Source of the DNA: Diplonema papillatum
Taxonomy: Eukaryota > Euglenozoa > Diplonemea > Diplonemida > Diplonemidae
Reading direction: 5' to 3'
NCBI GenBank assembly: GCA_030068145.1
Contig: JAPJBO010000073.1
Span: 283,501-347,500 of the forward strand
DNA: 64,000 nucleotides
The notes beneath the pieces are model-generated. The model saw only the letters and a list, made by a program, of their open reading frames with translations, was not told the DNA's origin and ran no database searches. Below, one piece after another: positions 52,501 through 62,659 of the stretch. Made by a program: the position numbers and the translations under genes. Each line of letters opens with the position of its first letter. Position 1 is the first letter of the stretch.

Positions 52501-52916
52501 TTACACACGAAGCCGAAATCATGCGAGCTCTTGTCCACGGGCAGGATCACGAGATGTTCCTGCAACTCCAGCAGTTTTTTACGCGCTCCAGCCGTCAGCT
52601 CCGGATCGGCTCCCACCCGGGAGAGGTCAACCGTGGCTAGTATCTTCCTCCGTAGCATCCTTGCGAAGTGCGGAGGGGCGTCCTTGAATTGCTCCTCAAC
52701 GAACTGGGTCACAGCTTTGTCGACCTCCCTGCAAACGGCTTCTTCCCCACCGTCCGGTCGGAACTTGCGACCCTTGTCAAAAAGCGAAATTAGCTCGCTC
52801 GACGTTTTGAGGAGGTGTGCCTGCCCGCACGCATGCCCTTGGATGTGGTATCCGTCTAGAAGGTAGCGTTGGCAAGGGCATTCACCAGGGGGAGGGGCCG
52901 GGGCAGGGTGGTTTGG
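49587..52916 (-). CDS. reverse transcriptase fused to a ubiquitin-specific protease (USP) and a zinc finger
   Basis: The frame stays open from the G26 tract to the stop at 49587, with no ATG near its start. Residues below count from the GTG at 52712. The frame upstream of that codon (CPCQRYLLDG..., KGRKFRP) looks coding. RT: LVILPVDKSSHDFGFVC; motif A FDFTTMYDQLE (about 229-239); motif B LGIPMGANASPDIANLF (331-347); motif C RRFIDDLL (375-382, both Asp present). This is the Penelope-related/'IPMG' RT type. A basic linker (about 560-650) contains GKRKRRDD. USP: Cys box GLPNLGNTCFLNAVLQ (Cys 667), QHDAHEA (744-750), zinc-ribbon pairs C791/C794 and C831/C833, and His box SGHFVTY...WTLFDDERV (His 900, Asp 915/916), so the catalytic residues are all there. 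The C-terminus has CKRC...HVHERLC, a C2HC-like finger. No GIY-YIG or other endonuclease is seen. The 5' end may be truncated or lie in an unseen exon. Confidence 0.85.
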   Translation of the reverse strand, partial: PNHPAPAPPPGECPCQRYLLDGYHIQGHACGQAHLLKTSSELISLFDKGRKFRPDGGEEAVCREVDKAVTQFVEEQFKDAPPHFARMLRRKILATVDLSRVGADPELTAGARKKLLELQEHLVILPVDKSSHDFGFVCKRFYNQDLHAKVNHSTNYSPSEETPQQVIARHKAYLGREGLHSSNVLPYLYGTLKLHKEVTSMRYIAGVSRKNCVDSDSEAADAGRDARPKTTFSSTTDAQLDLTGLLKAIMSILRREDDIRFNATGYRYFWITESSDDTAFFLKTHADELAQLDAGTFDFTTMYDQLELEELLNAVADTINEAFAAEAARLNVDAGRLVLVRPKSQHGPTRKKRCFAFKVNTEVRSHEAAYSAQELKTLLSFCLVNTYVLVNRVLMRQTLGIPMGANASPDIANLFCYAKERKYMMRLLEDGDTQRAALLSLTRRFIDDLLCFGTKPPPESVYNMRYKQTNAKVGDATFLGIRIRHEVSEMSGRRYMRLSVLDKAKAYRYQPLAYTSVLSTAPSNFGSSILIGALVRNGRIANNLHDFKTEMNNTVLKLMRRGYRKSVLKSGFRKWLLDTYPEAKFGDHCEKIRAHFVWLVHEVERILQMPDLESIDQAVERLLAEKAFVRYRDRPRPGTRTERDTPDRPSTAAPKQRRDLVPQDGTTKGKRKRRDDEAAQPGPKRRCDVSHAVPDMLESSPAVGRQAVICIQRPSRMFDPSPFEPAGLPNLGNTCFLNAVLQLLLRVEPIENMYYSLAQNPLNFRGFLKEFLTYFVLLVSSRSGRSQLSQDSRRIGAETILAMLPMFCDARQHDAHEALVAILDRTDSSLGPDETTEACPDWRLFQTCLENTMTTTTRCIACGATSTRHQLVRCLQVPRGRPVEDAFCVRGIMNPERRCDCGAAGSVVETMNVHVASECLLLQFGIYASDGARLRNDASLPLLLRLPDGTLRLSAVVVHTGQNTTSGHFVTYVLQGMQWTLFDDERVLHVDNVPWTDIYLAAYVRIPNASHEVVERLPSPTMMATTVPLQVPLIPSSPPCTDANLASCQPMPSDAALAAHDQPPEQPKDPPELRCKRCFTDRTKDGRLFRGLRGLHVHERLCTYVNFGE

Positions 52917-53051
52917 AGGGGGGGGGGGGGGGGGGGGGGGGGGTCAGCCGGCTGATGGATGGATGGATGGTTCTTAACAAGATGCCTGGGGGGGGTATCA
53001 AGTAAAAGCGGTTGCAGGGATCACTGTCAGTCGGACTGGCCTTGCCTTTCT

Positions 53052-53087
<36 letters not shown>

Positions 53088-53334
53088 CGTTTATTTCTTT
53101 GATTCTCATTAGGAGGAGTACGATCGGGGAAACAAAAAGAAGGGATCGTGGCTCGGTAGCACACGAGGAGCGGCAGAGACGGCCCTTCTCGCAGCTGTTT
53201 TTCATTGGAACAAAAGAGGACAACGAGGAAAGGAGGATGGTAGGAGAGTGGAGTAAAAAGAGAGGAACGGGAGGGCTAAAACGCGAGGAATTTTCTTGTT
53301 TCACTCTTTCCTTCTTTTTTTTGTACACGCACCT
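52917..53334. repeat. G26, shared 46-bp segment and T35 tract
   Basis: G26 lies at 52918-52943. cagccggctgatggatggat, then ggttcttaacaagatgcctg, at 52947-52992 recurs at 56628-56673. T35 lies at 53053-53087. The rest (to 53334) is unassigned. Confidence 0.85.
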
Positions 53335-53612
53335 GCTTTGTAGGAAATGCTTGAGGAGACTGCCAGTTGCGAAAGATCAAAGGCAGGCATAGTGTGGTAC
53401 TCATCGGCATGCCGATGACTCCCCACTATCGCAACAATGTTCCAAGATCAAAGGAGGTAAATGTGCTGTAGCCCACACGAAACACAGGTAAATCTGGGTT
53501 CAGTGGCGGGCGTAAGCGTTCAACAAAAAAGACCCACTTTTGTCGTTGTATCGTTTTCTCCCCCTCTAGTCTCCTTCGAAATGAGCACAAGGCAGTCCCT
53601 CGAGTACTTCTG
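53335..53612 (-). repeat. dispersed repeat family A, copy 3 (inverted)
   Basis: Reverse complement of 4201-4420, with the same block order. It has gggtcttttttgttgaacgc where copy 2 has gccatttttgttgagcg. It is longer than the other copies and may be the fullest version. Confidence 0.8.
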
Positions 53613-56334
53613 TGCGTGAGGGAGTGTGTGTGATTGTCGGGTTCGCGTCTTGCCTTTCGTTTGACCTCGGATTATTTCCAGGTTGCCCCACTGTTGCTTC
53701 CTTTGTCGCTGTTGGATTCCTTTTATTTCGCAGCGCGAGAGGGCCTGGCAAAGGCGGCTCCCAGAGGCGCTGAGGCCGTGGGACTGAAACGCACGTGAAA
53801 GTAGCTCTCTCTTGACCCTCCCTCATTCATCACGCGGAGAGCCAATGGGGTGGCACACCGTGCTATCAAGAATTTCGAAAAGAAGGGGTTACCTTGGTTT
53901 AGAATGCAAGTTCACTTAGGGATCCGGGGTTTTATAGTCTCCGGGTGACCATTGTCGTAAAGGTTCCTTTAAGGTATAGGATGTTAGTGTGCGTATCGTA
54001 TCTGCTGTAGTGGCAGCACGTGTACTTGTGCGGGTGTCTTTGTTGCCTATTGCCTTGTTTTGTGCGCACTAGCGAAACTCGCCTGCTTTGGCAAGCTTCA
54101 ATGCAGTACACTGCTACCAACTACCTAAAATCTCGGACCAGCAATTGTGCATTGTATTAAAGCATCTAAGAACTTGTTGCGGTGGCGATGAGGGCGACAA
54201 AAAGGCCATTCACGTGCGTGACGGGGAGGTACGCATCGACGCGCAGTGCCGGTGCGGGAGGGGAAGGGATGGTTGCTGCAGAAACGGACAGTGCTGGGAA
54301 TGGGGGAGACAGAACATCCCCACGCAAGGGGAGAGAAAGAGGGCGGAAGCGCAAAGAAGAACGTCGCGGCGATCGTCGTCAGCATTCAGTCGGTGCCTGC
54401 GCGGGGCGAGCTCAGCCGCGATTGCTGGGGCTAATATATATGTGGACGTCTTTTTAGCGTTTATTGTGGTTTAGAGGTTCGGTGTTTTAGTCTCCGGTTG
54501 ACTATTGAGGCTGTGAGGCGGGTAGTATGAGGGAAGTAGGTATGAGGATTCACTTTAACTACGGCTAGCCATGTTTATAAGTGTTGCGACCGACACCAAG
54601 AAGAAATTCGCTTTGAATTTAATCTTGGACCTCCCCCCTTTTTAGAGTGAAAGTTCGCTTAAAAGTCGATTTTTAGTACGTCAGAATCTGGGCCCTTTTT
54701 GAAAATATCACCTGCCAGGTCCCCGCCCACCAGCTGAGGAGGCCCCAAACCTTTCTAGGAGTCCGCTTGAATATAAAGGCACACGAGCAGAGCCTGACAG
54801 TGAGTGAGCTTCCCTGGAAGGGCCATGGCCTTGAAGTGAGTGATGGGGCTGCCCATCCGATGTTAGCTAAATGCTGACGGTCTACCCGAGCCCTTCATGT
54901 TTTCTCTTGTGTTTTTTGGCACATCCTTTTTGTTCGGATCGGTGCCGGAGAAGGTTGCGTGCGTGTGCGGAGTCCAACACAACACGTTTCTCTCAACGGC
55001 ACTTCTTTTTTGCACTGTTCGTTTCTGCCCGTGTTGGATTGGTTTGGTATCATATTCCACGTTTCCACCTTCTTTCGTCCGTTGCTCACGTACGTGTGGC
55101 CTTTAGTGGTCGTGGGATTCATTTTCATGAACGGGTGTCAACTGCTTGCGCCGTGAACTGCCTCTGTGGAAAGGCGTGTGTGAAAATAGCTTCGTGACCT
55201 TGGGTCTTCGGTTCGGGTGTACCGGATGCCTCTGGAAGGCCCCTTCCTGTTGTAAGCAGTGTGAACAGTTACCTGTTTTCCTTTTCTTCCCCTAGCTGGG
55301 TTGGTCCATCCCCGATCTCTCGCCTCCTAGCAACTGGATCGGAAACTGCCCGCCGGGATGGATCCATCGAGGCGGCTGAAGCCCCCGCTCATTAGACGGA
55401 GCCACCAGAGGCAAGCACAACCCAAATAACCTGGGGTTTGCACGGCCAACCCCCGGGGCAACCCTTTGTGTTTCCGCGGGCTGCGGACAACATTGTCTTC
55501 CGTTGCTGAGTATTTCCTGAGCCCAAACCCCGGGGATGCAAAGCCCCGTGGCAAGGTGCTCCTCCTTTTTAGATGCTGCTCTGGATAAAGCAGCACGGTA
55601 TGTTCGTCGTCGTGTTCCATGCCGACGAGAGTGGGGTGGATCGGGACCAGCCCGTAGGAACTGCTGCACAACATCAGGGCCTCTGGGCATTCGCTCCACC
55701 ACAGAAAAGGGGCAGGGATGGGACTTTGGTTGGTGGTGTAGTCTGCTCTTCCCCGCAGTACGTCGTTCCTGGTGACGGTAAAAGGCCGTGAGCCGGTCCT
55801 GGAACACGGTCCACCACGGTCTATCAGGTCCATCCCTAGTCGCTAGAGCTGCATCGAATTGCCCGGTGCTGTATTCTTCGGTCTATCACGGTCTATCAAG
55901 AGGGGATGGACCGGATCAGGTGGCCGATCGTGGACACTTTTACCCCCAGGGAAGGAAACCCAGATTTTGCAACACTCTTAAGGAGTTTACCTCACACTGG
56001 AACTAGGCGGTGCATCAATTTTTGGACAATTCTTTTGTTTCACCGAAAGCGGAGCGTGTGAAAGAGACAGGCGGGCGCACGGGCCCTGCCAGTCTCGTGC
56101 ATTACTTGCAACTAACTGCTGTAGAAGAAGCAGACTACACCCATGTATCTTTTCTTTCACTTTTCCATTTTTTGTTTGCTGTTGTTGGACGTTTCAACTG
56201 TGTTTTGCCCGGGCCCGGTATTACGAGGCAGGTTTCGGGTTTCTGGGTTTCGGGAAGAAGGCTCCGCAATTAGATTAGCCATTGAATGATTGCGTGAAGA
56301 AGTGAGACGGTCCACCCGACCTTTAAAAATACTC
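53613..56334. other. no recognisable gene; scattered family C and D pieces
   Basis: Family D is at 53906-53975 and 54645-54680. Family C copy 4 is at 54061-54125 (donor core GCGAGT instead of GTGAGT). Overlapping open frames at 55290-55835 on both strands have no motif. A ttcttcccctag acceptor-like site is at about 55295 on the plus strand, but no exon can be built on it. Confidence 0.45.
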
Positions 56335-56520
56335 GGCGTAGCCACGTTGACTCCGAATGGAAGGGAAGACATAGAGGTAGAGGGACGAATACAAACGCAA
56401 TCTGATTTATTCTCGCTTACACCACCTTGTGTTGTTTCCTCACTCAGGACTTTGTCAATGACCTCACGTCCGTTCAACACGTGGTTCGGTAGTTACAGCA
56501 CTTGGGATCCCTTCGGTTCT
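56335..56520 (+). repeat. dispersed repeat family H, copy 3
   Basis: gccacgttgactccgaatgg, gaagacatagaggtagaggg, then gcttacaccaccttgtgttg and the caacacgtggttcggtagtt block. It matches 33870-34110 inverted. Confidence 0.8.
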
Positions 56521-56627
56521 TTGTCTGGCAGCAGCTTCGTCGAGCAGTTTTGCTTCCAAACGGGCGAATGTAAAAAAACTTCGTGATGATATCGCTTTTT
56601 TTATACCTTATACGCAGTGTGCGCGCG

Positions 56628-56783
56628 ATCAGCCGGCTGATGGATGGATGGATGGTTCTTAACAAGATGCCTGGGGGTGGGCAGATTTTTCGTTTTTGCT
56701 AGAGGGGCAAATCCTTCCTTTGTGTGCGCACTAGCGAAACTCACTTGCTTTGGTAATTTTCATGTAGTGTGCTGCCAACTGCC
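56628..56783. repeat. copy of the 52.9-kb segment followed by family C copy 5
   Basis: 56628-56673 equals 52947-52992. 56721-56783 (minus) is family C: cactacatgaaaattaccaa, agcaa, gtgagtttcgctagtgcgca. Confidence 0.75.
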
Positions 56784-57629
56784 AATGATTCGCACGCTAA
56801 GAATTAGTCCCAACACCCGGCTGGGGCGCGACAGGCGCAAGTGTTGGCATTTCAGCAGAGCAGAGGGGATCCTTCGCACAGAGTTCTTCCCCTTTTTAGA
56901 GTTAAAGTTCGCTTGAGAATTCGGGATTCTAGAAGGCGTGTCCGCACGGTGCCCGTTTGCGGAGAGTGGTGCTGGCACGATATCCAACCTGTGGAGACTT
57001 TCGGGCATTTCGTGGTGGCGCTTTTTAGCGTTTTTTCAGAGTGAATGTAGCCGTCTCTTCTCGTGTTTTTTTTAGAGCGAAAGTTCGCCGGGTGACCTTC
57101 GTCAATATGGGAAGATGTTCTTTGTGCTCTGGGTGTTCTTCGCGTGGTAGGTACACGAGGTAAGAGAATCGGTGTGTACCTTTGTCGTTGGTCATTGGTA
57201 CGGTAAGCCCTCCTCAGTATGGCGCCGTAGTAGGTGCCTGCCTTCTTGGCACCGTATGACCGTCTCTTTTCGTGCATTTTTGTTTTAAGGAGCTGTGTTG
57301 CGCAAGTAGAGTCCTCTATAACCAAAGTATTTTTGTGCCGGTTCGCACACTCTCACCCGGCTCCGGCATTGAAACTTCGTGGGGGGTGCATGTCTCCAGA
57401 CGACCTTCGAGTGCAAGGGGTGGGGGAGAAAGAAAACGGTTACACGGGCCGTTTCATCTTGTTGGATGGAGAGCTGGAAACGAAACAAACCCGCAACAGA
57501 GACTTTTGTTTTGCGCGCTCGCTCGCAACGACTGCGGGCAAGCAAATCGCCGAGGGACGTATTTAGTTGCGGCAGCAGTGTCACGACGTCGACACGAAAG
57601 GGCGATATCGAGAGTGGTTAAGTCGCAGC
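56784..57629. other. no recognisable gene
   Basis: Family D pieces at 56893-56935 and 57073-57112. Otherwise nothing. Confidence 0.4.
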
Positions 57630-57735
57630 TTCCTTGTGCTTGTCACGTGCCGGTTGATCGTTTTCCCACAAGTTGCTACCCTGTTTTGATACAGGTTCGG
57701 AATTCTGATCAACCCCCAAAACACGCCTACGTCTT
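57630..57735 (+). repeat. dispersed repeat family Q, copy 2
   Basis: ggttgatcgttttcccacaa, gatcaacccccaaaacacgc, tacgtctttt. The family core is cut by a T18 run. Confidence 0.75.
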
Positions 57736-57765
57736 TTTTTTTTTTTTTTAGCACAATACACGTTG

Positions 57766-57931
57766 TAAAAGGGGGGGTCGAATAATAACAGTTATTTGAC
57801 ACACGTCTGGTTGTCTAAAAACACTACCACTATTTGATCCTGCTACTGTTCGGCTACCCGGAACTTTTTTTATTATTCGACAAATCGAATAATAACACAG
57901 TGTGTGTTATTATTCGACCCCCCCCCCTTTA
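57766..57931. mobile_element. 166-bp MITE
   Basis: Inverted ends taaaagggggggtcgaataa, then taaca; the right end differs only in the A/G run lengths. Internal copies of tattattcga and tcgaataata can pair into further hairpins. Non-coding. Confidence 0.85.
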
Positions 57932-57963
57932 GGGGAACCCGCAAGATTACTACTGACACACGT

Positions 57964-58602
57964 TCGTTTCGTCTATGCGTGTCAGTTGATATCGTTTGAT
58001 GTTTTCCACCCTGCTTCATTTTCAGGTTAGGGGCTCCGATCAACACACACTGCTTGCGTCTTGTAGAGTCATTGCAGAGCAGCCCGCCAGATTGTTAGCA
58101 CGCAAAAAAGTAGGGACAGCTCGCGATTCGCCGATCTCACGAAAGGGTTTGAATTCTTAATATTCTCCTCCTTTGGTGTGCGTCTCGTGCTGCAACTAGC
58201 TCCAGTCTCAGTGCCGCTGCGTAAAAGGGTAAGTAGAAAACGAACCAACTGTTAATCTTCGTGTGTTTGCCACATTTCCATTTTGCAAGAGCGTGAGCGG
58301 TTGTGTGATGGAGCGAGAGGCCCTGTTTCACAGTATATCATTAGTCGGTTAATATTAATCTACTAAGACTAGCGTCTTATACGACAAAAAATTATCCCCA
58401 TTACCCCATTTTGGACTTTCGGTAATTTTCAACAAGAAAAAGACAGGCGCTTCGTTTTGTTTGTGCGTGCCGGGATTATCGCTTTCCCACTTGTATTTAC
58501 CCTGTGTCATTTTCAGGTAAGGAACTCTGATCAACCACTAAAACACGCTGCCTACGTCTTTTTAGCCTGCACAATACATTGAAGGGCAGCCCGCAAGATT
58601 GT
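57964..58602 (+). repeat. dispersed repeat family Q, copies 3 and 4
   Basis: 57964-58098 and 58450-58602 share cattttcaggt(t)a-gg, ctc-gatcaac, cgcctgcgtctt-like and gcagcccgc-agattgttag blocks. 58110-58440 between them is AT-rich and unassigned. Confidence 0.75.
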
Positions 58603-58928
58603 TAGTACTAAAAAAGAGGCCGTCGTCTAAGCTTGTGCAGGGACAATCGCCAGACAGAATGGCTAGCGTTGTCCACTTCCAGGGCCTGCGGAAGGCAAAT
58701 ACGAAAGGGAGAGACGCTGTCAAAAAAAGATAGGCCCACTTGCATCGGACATGCCACCCCGACAGCTGTGGCACGCGTTGCACATTACCCGGCGCTAGCG
58801 CCGAGCAAGAGCGTGCGGGGTGCAGCTGTGTCTTCCTGCAAGGTGAGACGAAACTGCGTCCGAAAGGAGTGAGAGGGATATTGAGCGGGAGCTTCTTTTC
58901 TTTAGAGTGAGCCTACTCGGCATCGTGG
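58603..58928. other. no recognisable gene
   Basis: 3' flank of the fascin-like gene. Nothing convincing. Confidence 0.4.
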
Positions 58929-60020
58929 TCAAGCAAGGCACGGGCACGCCGTGTCTTGGACGGGGCCGATGTTGCGGTTGGCGGGACACCACGGTTGGGC
59001 GGACGGGGGGGTGGCGAAGATGGTGAGGATGCGCGCCTCTGCGGTCAGCGCGGGGAGCGTGACGGCGGTCGCGTTTTGCACAGTGGTGTGGAATGACGCC
59101 ATCGGGTACCGGACCCCGGCCGCGCGGCCGGCGGCGAAGGAAACTGACGGCGCGCACGACGCGGCGTCGAAGGGAGACGCAGGCATCGCGAGCAGCATCG
59201 CGGGGAGTCCGCCGTTGAACACAGCGGCCGGGCACGTCCTGCAACGGTACACCGACACGTAAAACTCGCAGGCCGCGTCCCCGCAGCACCGGAGCTCAAC
59301 TACAACGCCTTCACCCACCGGCAGCGGGGGCACCACCACCGAGCCAGTGCGGAAACTCGCGGGAATCCCGTACACGTCGACCTCCGGCAGGACCGACACA
59401 ACGTCCTCCCGCCCGGCCACCGGCACAGCCGGCATCGCAACCCCGTTGAACGCGACCTCAAACCCTTCGGCACACACCTTCGTCGAAGGGCAACTCAGCA
59501 CCTCGAATTCAAGCGCAGCGTCGATCTCGTTCTGGCTGTCGGCGTACACAACACCCGTGTCCATGCCCGTGGTCATGTAGCACAGGTAGCACCGACCGAC
59601 GAACTGTCCATTGTCCCCTTGCAACGCGTAAACCGCCGCGGACAGTTCGAAGACGCTGAGTTGCGCAGCGGCCGCCGCGGAATCGTCGGCGTCGGCTACC
59701 CAATGGCCCTCGGTGTGCTTCCCGGCGAAGCAGTTCGGACACCGTCGGAGGAACTTGCCGTTGGGTGCTCGCAGGGCGATCACGCCGGGTTGCACATTGA
59801 AGGTCGTGAAATGCGCCGACGGCGCCGTGGCGTCGTCCAAAGCGAACACCGTCGAGAAGTACGCTCTGTCGACGCAGCCGTCGCACAGGCTCATGTACTT
59901 GGCCGCGGCTTCGTTCGCATTCTTGTTCTTCACTGCAACTTTGCACCCGTCTTGGAACTGCCCTACACACGCAGCTGCGCAGAGGACGACGACCAGCACG
60001 CGGTTCAGGGTCGGTGCCAT
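58929..60020 (-). CDS. secreted Cys-rich beta-trefoil (fascin-like) protein
   Basis: 363 codons from an ATG at 60018-60020 (gggaaaATGG context). A strong signal peptide (MAPTLNRVLVVVLCAAACVG) precedes the mature protein. Residues about 20-170 have the fascin/actin-cross-linking beta-trefoil rhythm: VIALRAPNGKFLRRCPNCF, then VYALQGDNGQFVGRCYLCYM, each 'x-ALx-x-x-NGxF-(V/L)xRC' with an added CxxC. These pairs suggest disulphides, in keeping with secretion; a cytosolic actin role is therefore unlikely. The C-terminal half (about 180-350) is a second beta-rich region with CGDAACEFYVSVYRCRTC and several more Cys, ending CLA. Upstream, attctaataaaggaggcgag may be 5' UTR. One exon is enough. The closest described role would be carbohydrate binding, but this is inference. 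Confidence 0.65.
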   Translation of the reverse strand: MAPTLNRVLVVVLCAAACVGQFQDGCKVAVKNKNANEAAAKYMSLCDGCVDRAYFSTVFALDDATAPSAHFTTFNVQPGVIALRAPNGKFLRRCPNCFAGKHTEGHWVADADDSAAAAAQLSVFELSAAVYALQGDNGQFVGRCYLCYMTTGMDTGVVYADSQNEIDAALEFEVLSCPSTKVCAEGFEVAFNGVAMPAVPVAGREDVVSVLPEVDVYGIPASFRTGSVVVPPLPVGEGVVVELRCCGDAACEFYVSVYRCRTCPAAVFNGGLPAMLLAMPASPFDAASCAPSVSFAAGRAAGVRYPMASFHTTVQNATAVTLPALTAEARILTIFATPPSAQPWCPANRNIGPVQDTACPCLA

Positions 60021-60237
60021 TTTCCCTTCTCCTACAATGTACTCGCCTCCTTTATTAGAATGAATTCGCCTTTTGTGTACGCGTTGTGTGTATGTACAAA
60101 TCCTTTTGAGGCGTCCGGTGTTGCTTTGCCTTCTTCCTTTGTTGTGCGGAGAAAGGGTAGGGGGGTGTGGGTAAAGTAAACCTGAAAAAGGCGTATTGGT
60201 GTACGATTGCTGGTATGGAACGACGCACTTCAATGTT
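60021..60237. other. 5' flank of the fascin-like gene
   Basis: No defined promoter element is recognised. Confidence 0.4.
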
Positions 60238-60365
60238 TTGTTCTTCGCTTATACCACCGTGTATTGTTTTTCTCACTCAGGACTGTTGACCTGTGTTGTG
60301 TTTGGGTGCCTTGGCGTGTAGAGGTAGACCCGCATGACCTCACGTCTGTCCAACACGTGGTTGGT
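60238..60365 (+). repeat. dispersed repeat family H, copy 4
   Basis: cgcttataccaccgtgtatt through the caacacgtggttggt block. Confidence 0.8.
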
Positions 60366-61524
60366 GTTGGAAGATTCAAGAAGAAAGGGAAGAATGAAAG
60401 CTCCAATGAACCTTTTCTGTTCTTTTCTTTGTAGACGACGGGTGAGGTACAGACGCATCCCTGGGCCTGTTCGATTTTGTCGCGGCAGGGCGTACCGGAC
60501 TCCGAGGGCGTGGTCCGCGCGTCACTCAGGAAGGAGGGAAAGGTTGGGAGAGGGAGACGATGAACAGTGTGTATATCGCCCGATTTAAGAACGCAATGGA
60601 ACGAAGGCGGGTGAGTGTGTGAGGGAGAGAGAGAGAGTAGTGTGTCAGTGGGTGTGCGGGTGGGTGTGTTGGACCCGTTTTTACGCGAAGCCTTCCTTTA
60701 CGGAAGTACGACCACGTGTGTGTGTGTGTGTGTGTGTGTTTAAGTTCAGGACTTTGAGTGGGTAACGTCTGAATCGAAGTATAGCCCACTTGTCACTTCA
60801 ACTTTACCAGTCGGCTTAAATTCCGACACTCTGCTTTTTATGTTCGGTGACTCCTATCCGAAGGGTGGGGGTGGGTTCCTTCGGGACGGATAGAGCGTGG
60901 GAGGTTGTCCGCTTTTTCCATCCGGCGGCTCAAGACTTCTGTTTTCATCGTGCGGTGTTTGCCACACGGGGTTTTCGGCCCCGTCGCAACAGCCGAATGT
61001 CTTTACACAGGCGGCACATCTCACCCGAGGACGTGGCAAGCTCTCTCTGTGCAATGAGCTTGGCCTGACTAGCTGTTCCAAACTCCTGGTGCAAGCACCC
61101 GTCATGGTCGGCAGTCGCTACCTGGGTCACAGTTTCGAGTCCTCTTCCGAGATTCGCTGGCACCGGAAAGCGGTGCGAGTTACTTGTCGCCAAGCATTGT
61201 GCAATGCTGACGACGGCTACCCCTATGGGTGTGTGTTCACTTTGTTCACCGTGAGTTAAAGTTTTTGTCGGCCGTATTGAGTCCTTGACAACAGTGGAAG
61301 ATTCGTGATACCCAATACCTCGCGACCGTGTTTTGTTTCGTTGGGAATTGTGTTGCCGTCGATCCCCGAGGGACGATTGAATAATTTTCCTTTTAGTATT
61401 TTCGTGTGTCAGAAATAAGGATATTTGAAGGATCTACATAAATTCATAAGAGCGCCACAGTGCAATGTAGTCGCTGGGTGGGTGTTTGGCTCTGTAGACA
61501 TAATTTGGTAGTACCGAGGGTAAA
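60366..61524. other. no recognisable gene
   Basis: (GT)n at 60714-60739. No convincing coding region. Confidence 0.45.
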
Positions 61525-61716
61525 AGCTTGAGAAATACTCGAGGGACTGCCTTGTGCTCATTTCGACGGAGGCTCAAGGGGGAGAAAACAATGCAACCAC
61601 AAAGTGGGTCTTTTTGTACTAACCCCAGACTAGCACATTTACCTCCTTCGAGAGTTTGCAACTGGCAGTCTCCTCAGGTATTTCCTACCAAGCAGGTGCT
61701 TCTACAAAAAAGAACT
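61525..61716 (+). repeat. dispersed repeat family A, copy 4
   Basis: gagaaatactcgagggactg, the ggagaaaacaatgcaaccac block, then gcaactggcagtctcctcag and the gcaggtgcttctacaaaaaa end. The middle cgcccgccactgaacc block is missing. Confidence 0.8.
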
Positions 61717-62311
61717 TTACCGGGTTTCGTACGGGCGTTAGCAAGGGCGGGGCTTTTGAAGACGGTGTTCTTCGCTGGCTGGGCGTTCGGTGTGCAGAGC
61801 GTTTCCTACAACGAACACTTGACAATACTCAAGTGCCGTCTGCTCCGAGGTACGCAGCTGCACCTCAAGAAGCACAATCCCCTCCAGTAGCAGTAGTAGT
61901 AAGCGTCGAACTGCCGAAGCAGCCGGAGACAGCAGGCGCAGGGGACAGGTCACTTGCGTTGCGGTTTCTTTATACTCTCATGACTGGACCCGCCCCCGGC
62001 AATCCCGACTGTTCAATGCCGGACGCGTCTGGAAAGCGTGGCACAGCTGTGTTTAAAGGTGAGCTGAGAGGCATCGGTTCACTCTGTCGAAAGACCATAC
62101 AAACGCTCAGCATTGACTTCTTTTGAGTATATGAACCACATGGATTAGCATGCACTGCTCAGCATGGTGCCGTAGCAGGTGACGGTCTGCCTTTCTTAGT
62201 GTCGTAGAACCGTCTCTTCTCGTGTTACCTTTGGGCTTGCATAAGTAGTGTCCTCTGTTCAACTCTTTGTCTTTCCGGCGATCGGAATTTCTCCTTCTTC
62301 TTTTTTTTTTT
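61717..62311. repeat. family F second part and flanks
   Basis: 61880-62026 matches 17676-17812 (gccgaagcagccggagacag, caggcgcaggggacaggtc, cccggcaatcccgactgt). 62132-62160 matches 33810-33838. No gene. Confidence 0.7.
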
Positions 62312-62485
62312 TTTCCCCGACGACAACTCGTGTCAGACTAGCCTACCCGAAGGCAGTTGATTTCTTTAGGCAAGGTTTCTCTGCCGGCGGAAGTTGTTTG
62401 GGTTAGCGTTTTTTTTTTGTTTTTTTTTTTTTTTTTTTTTTTTTTTTCCTGCCGACAACTCGTGTCAGACTAGCCTACCCGAAGA
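62312..62485. repeat. duplicated T-run plus gacaactcgtgtcagactag segment
   Basis: T-runs (62298-62312 and about 62409-62446) are each followed by cc-gacgacaactcgtgtc and agactagcctacccgaag. The duplication spacing is about 135 bp. Confidence 0.85.
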
Positions 62486-62659
62486 TTTTTGTCCGCTTTC
62501 TTTCCACCTCCTTTCAATGCTCAAGTGGCGACGAAAGGGAAAGGTGTGCTTGATAAAGCAACGTCGAATGGGCAGAGGCGGGAAATAATGTGCGGTGAGT
62601 CCATGCAGCAGTGCTTCGTAGCGCACAGCGCGCCGATGCTATTTCAAAATGAAATTGCG
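62486..62659. other. no recognisable gene
   Basis: Nothing convincing. Confidence 0.4.

Noticed and set aside
55290-55835. Gene in the opposing frames at 55.3-55.8 kb
   Set aside because: Both strands are open over the same bases and no domain is visible. The acceptor-like site alone is not enough.
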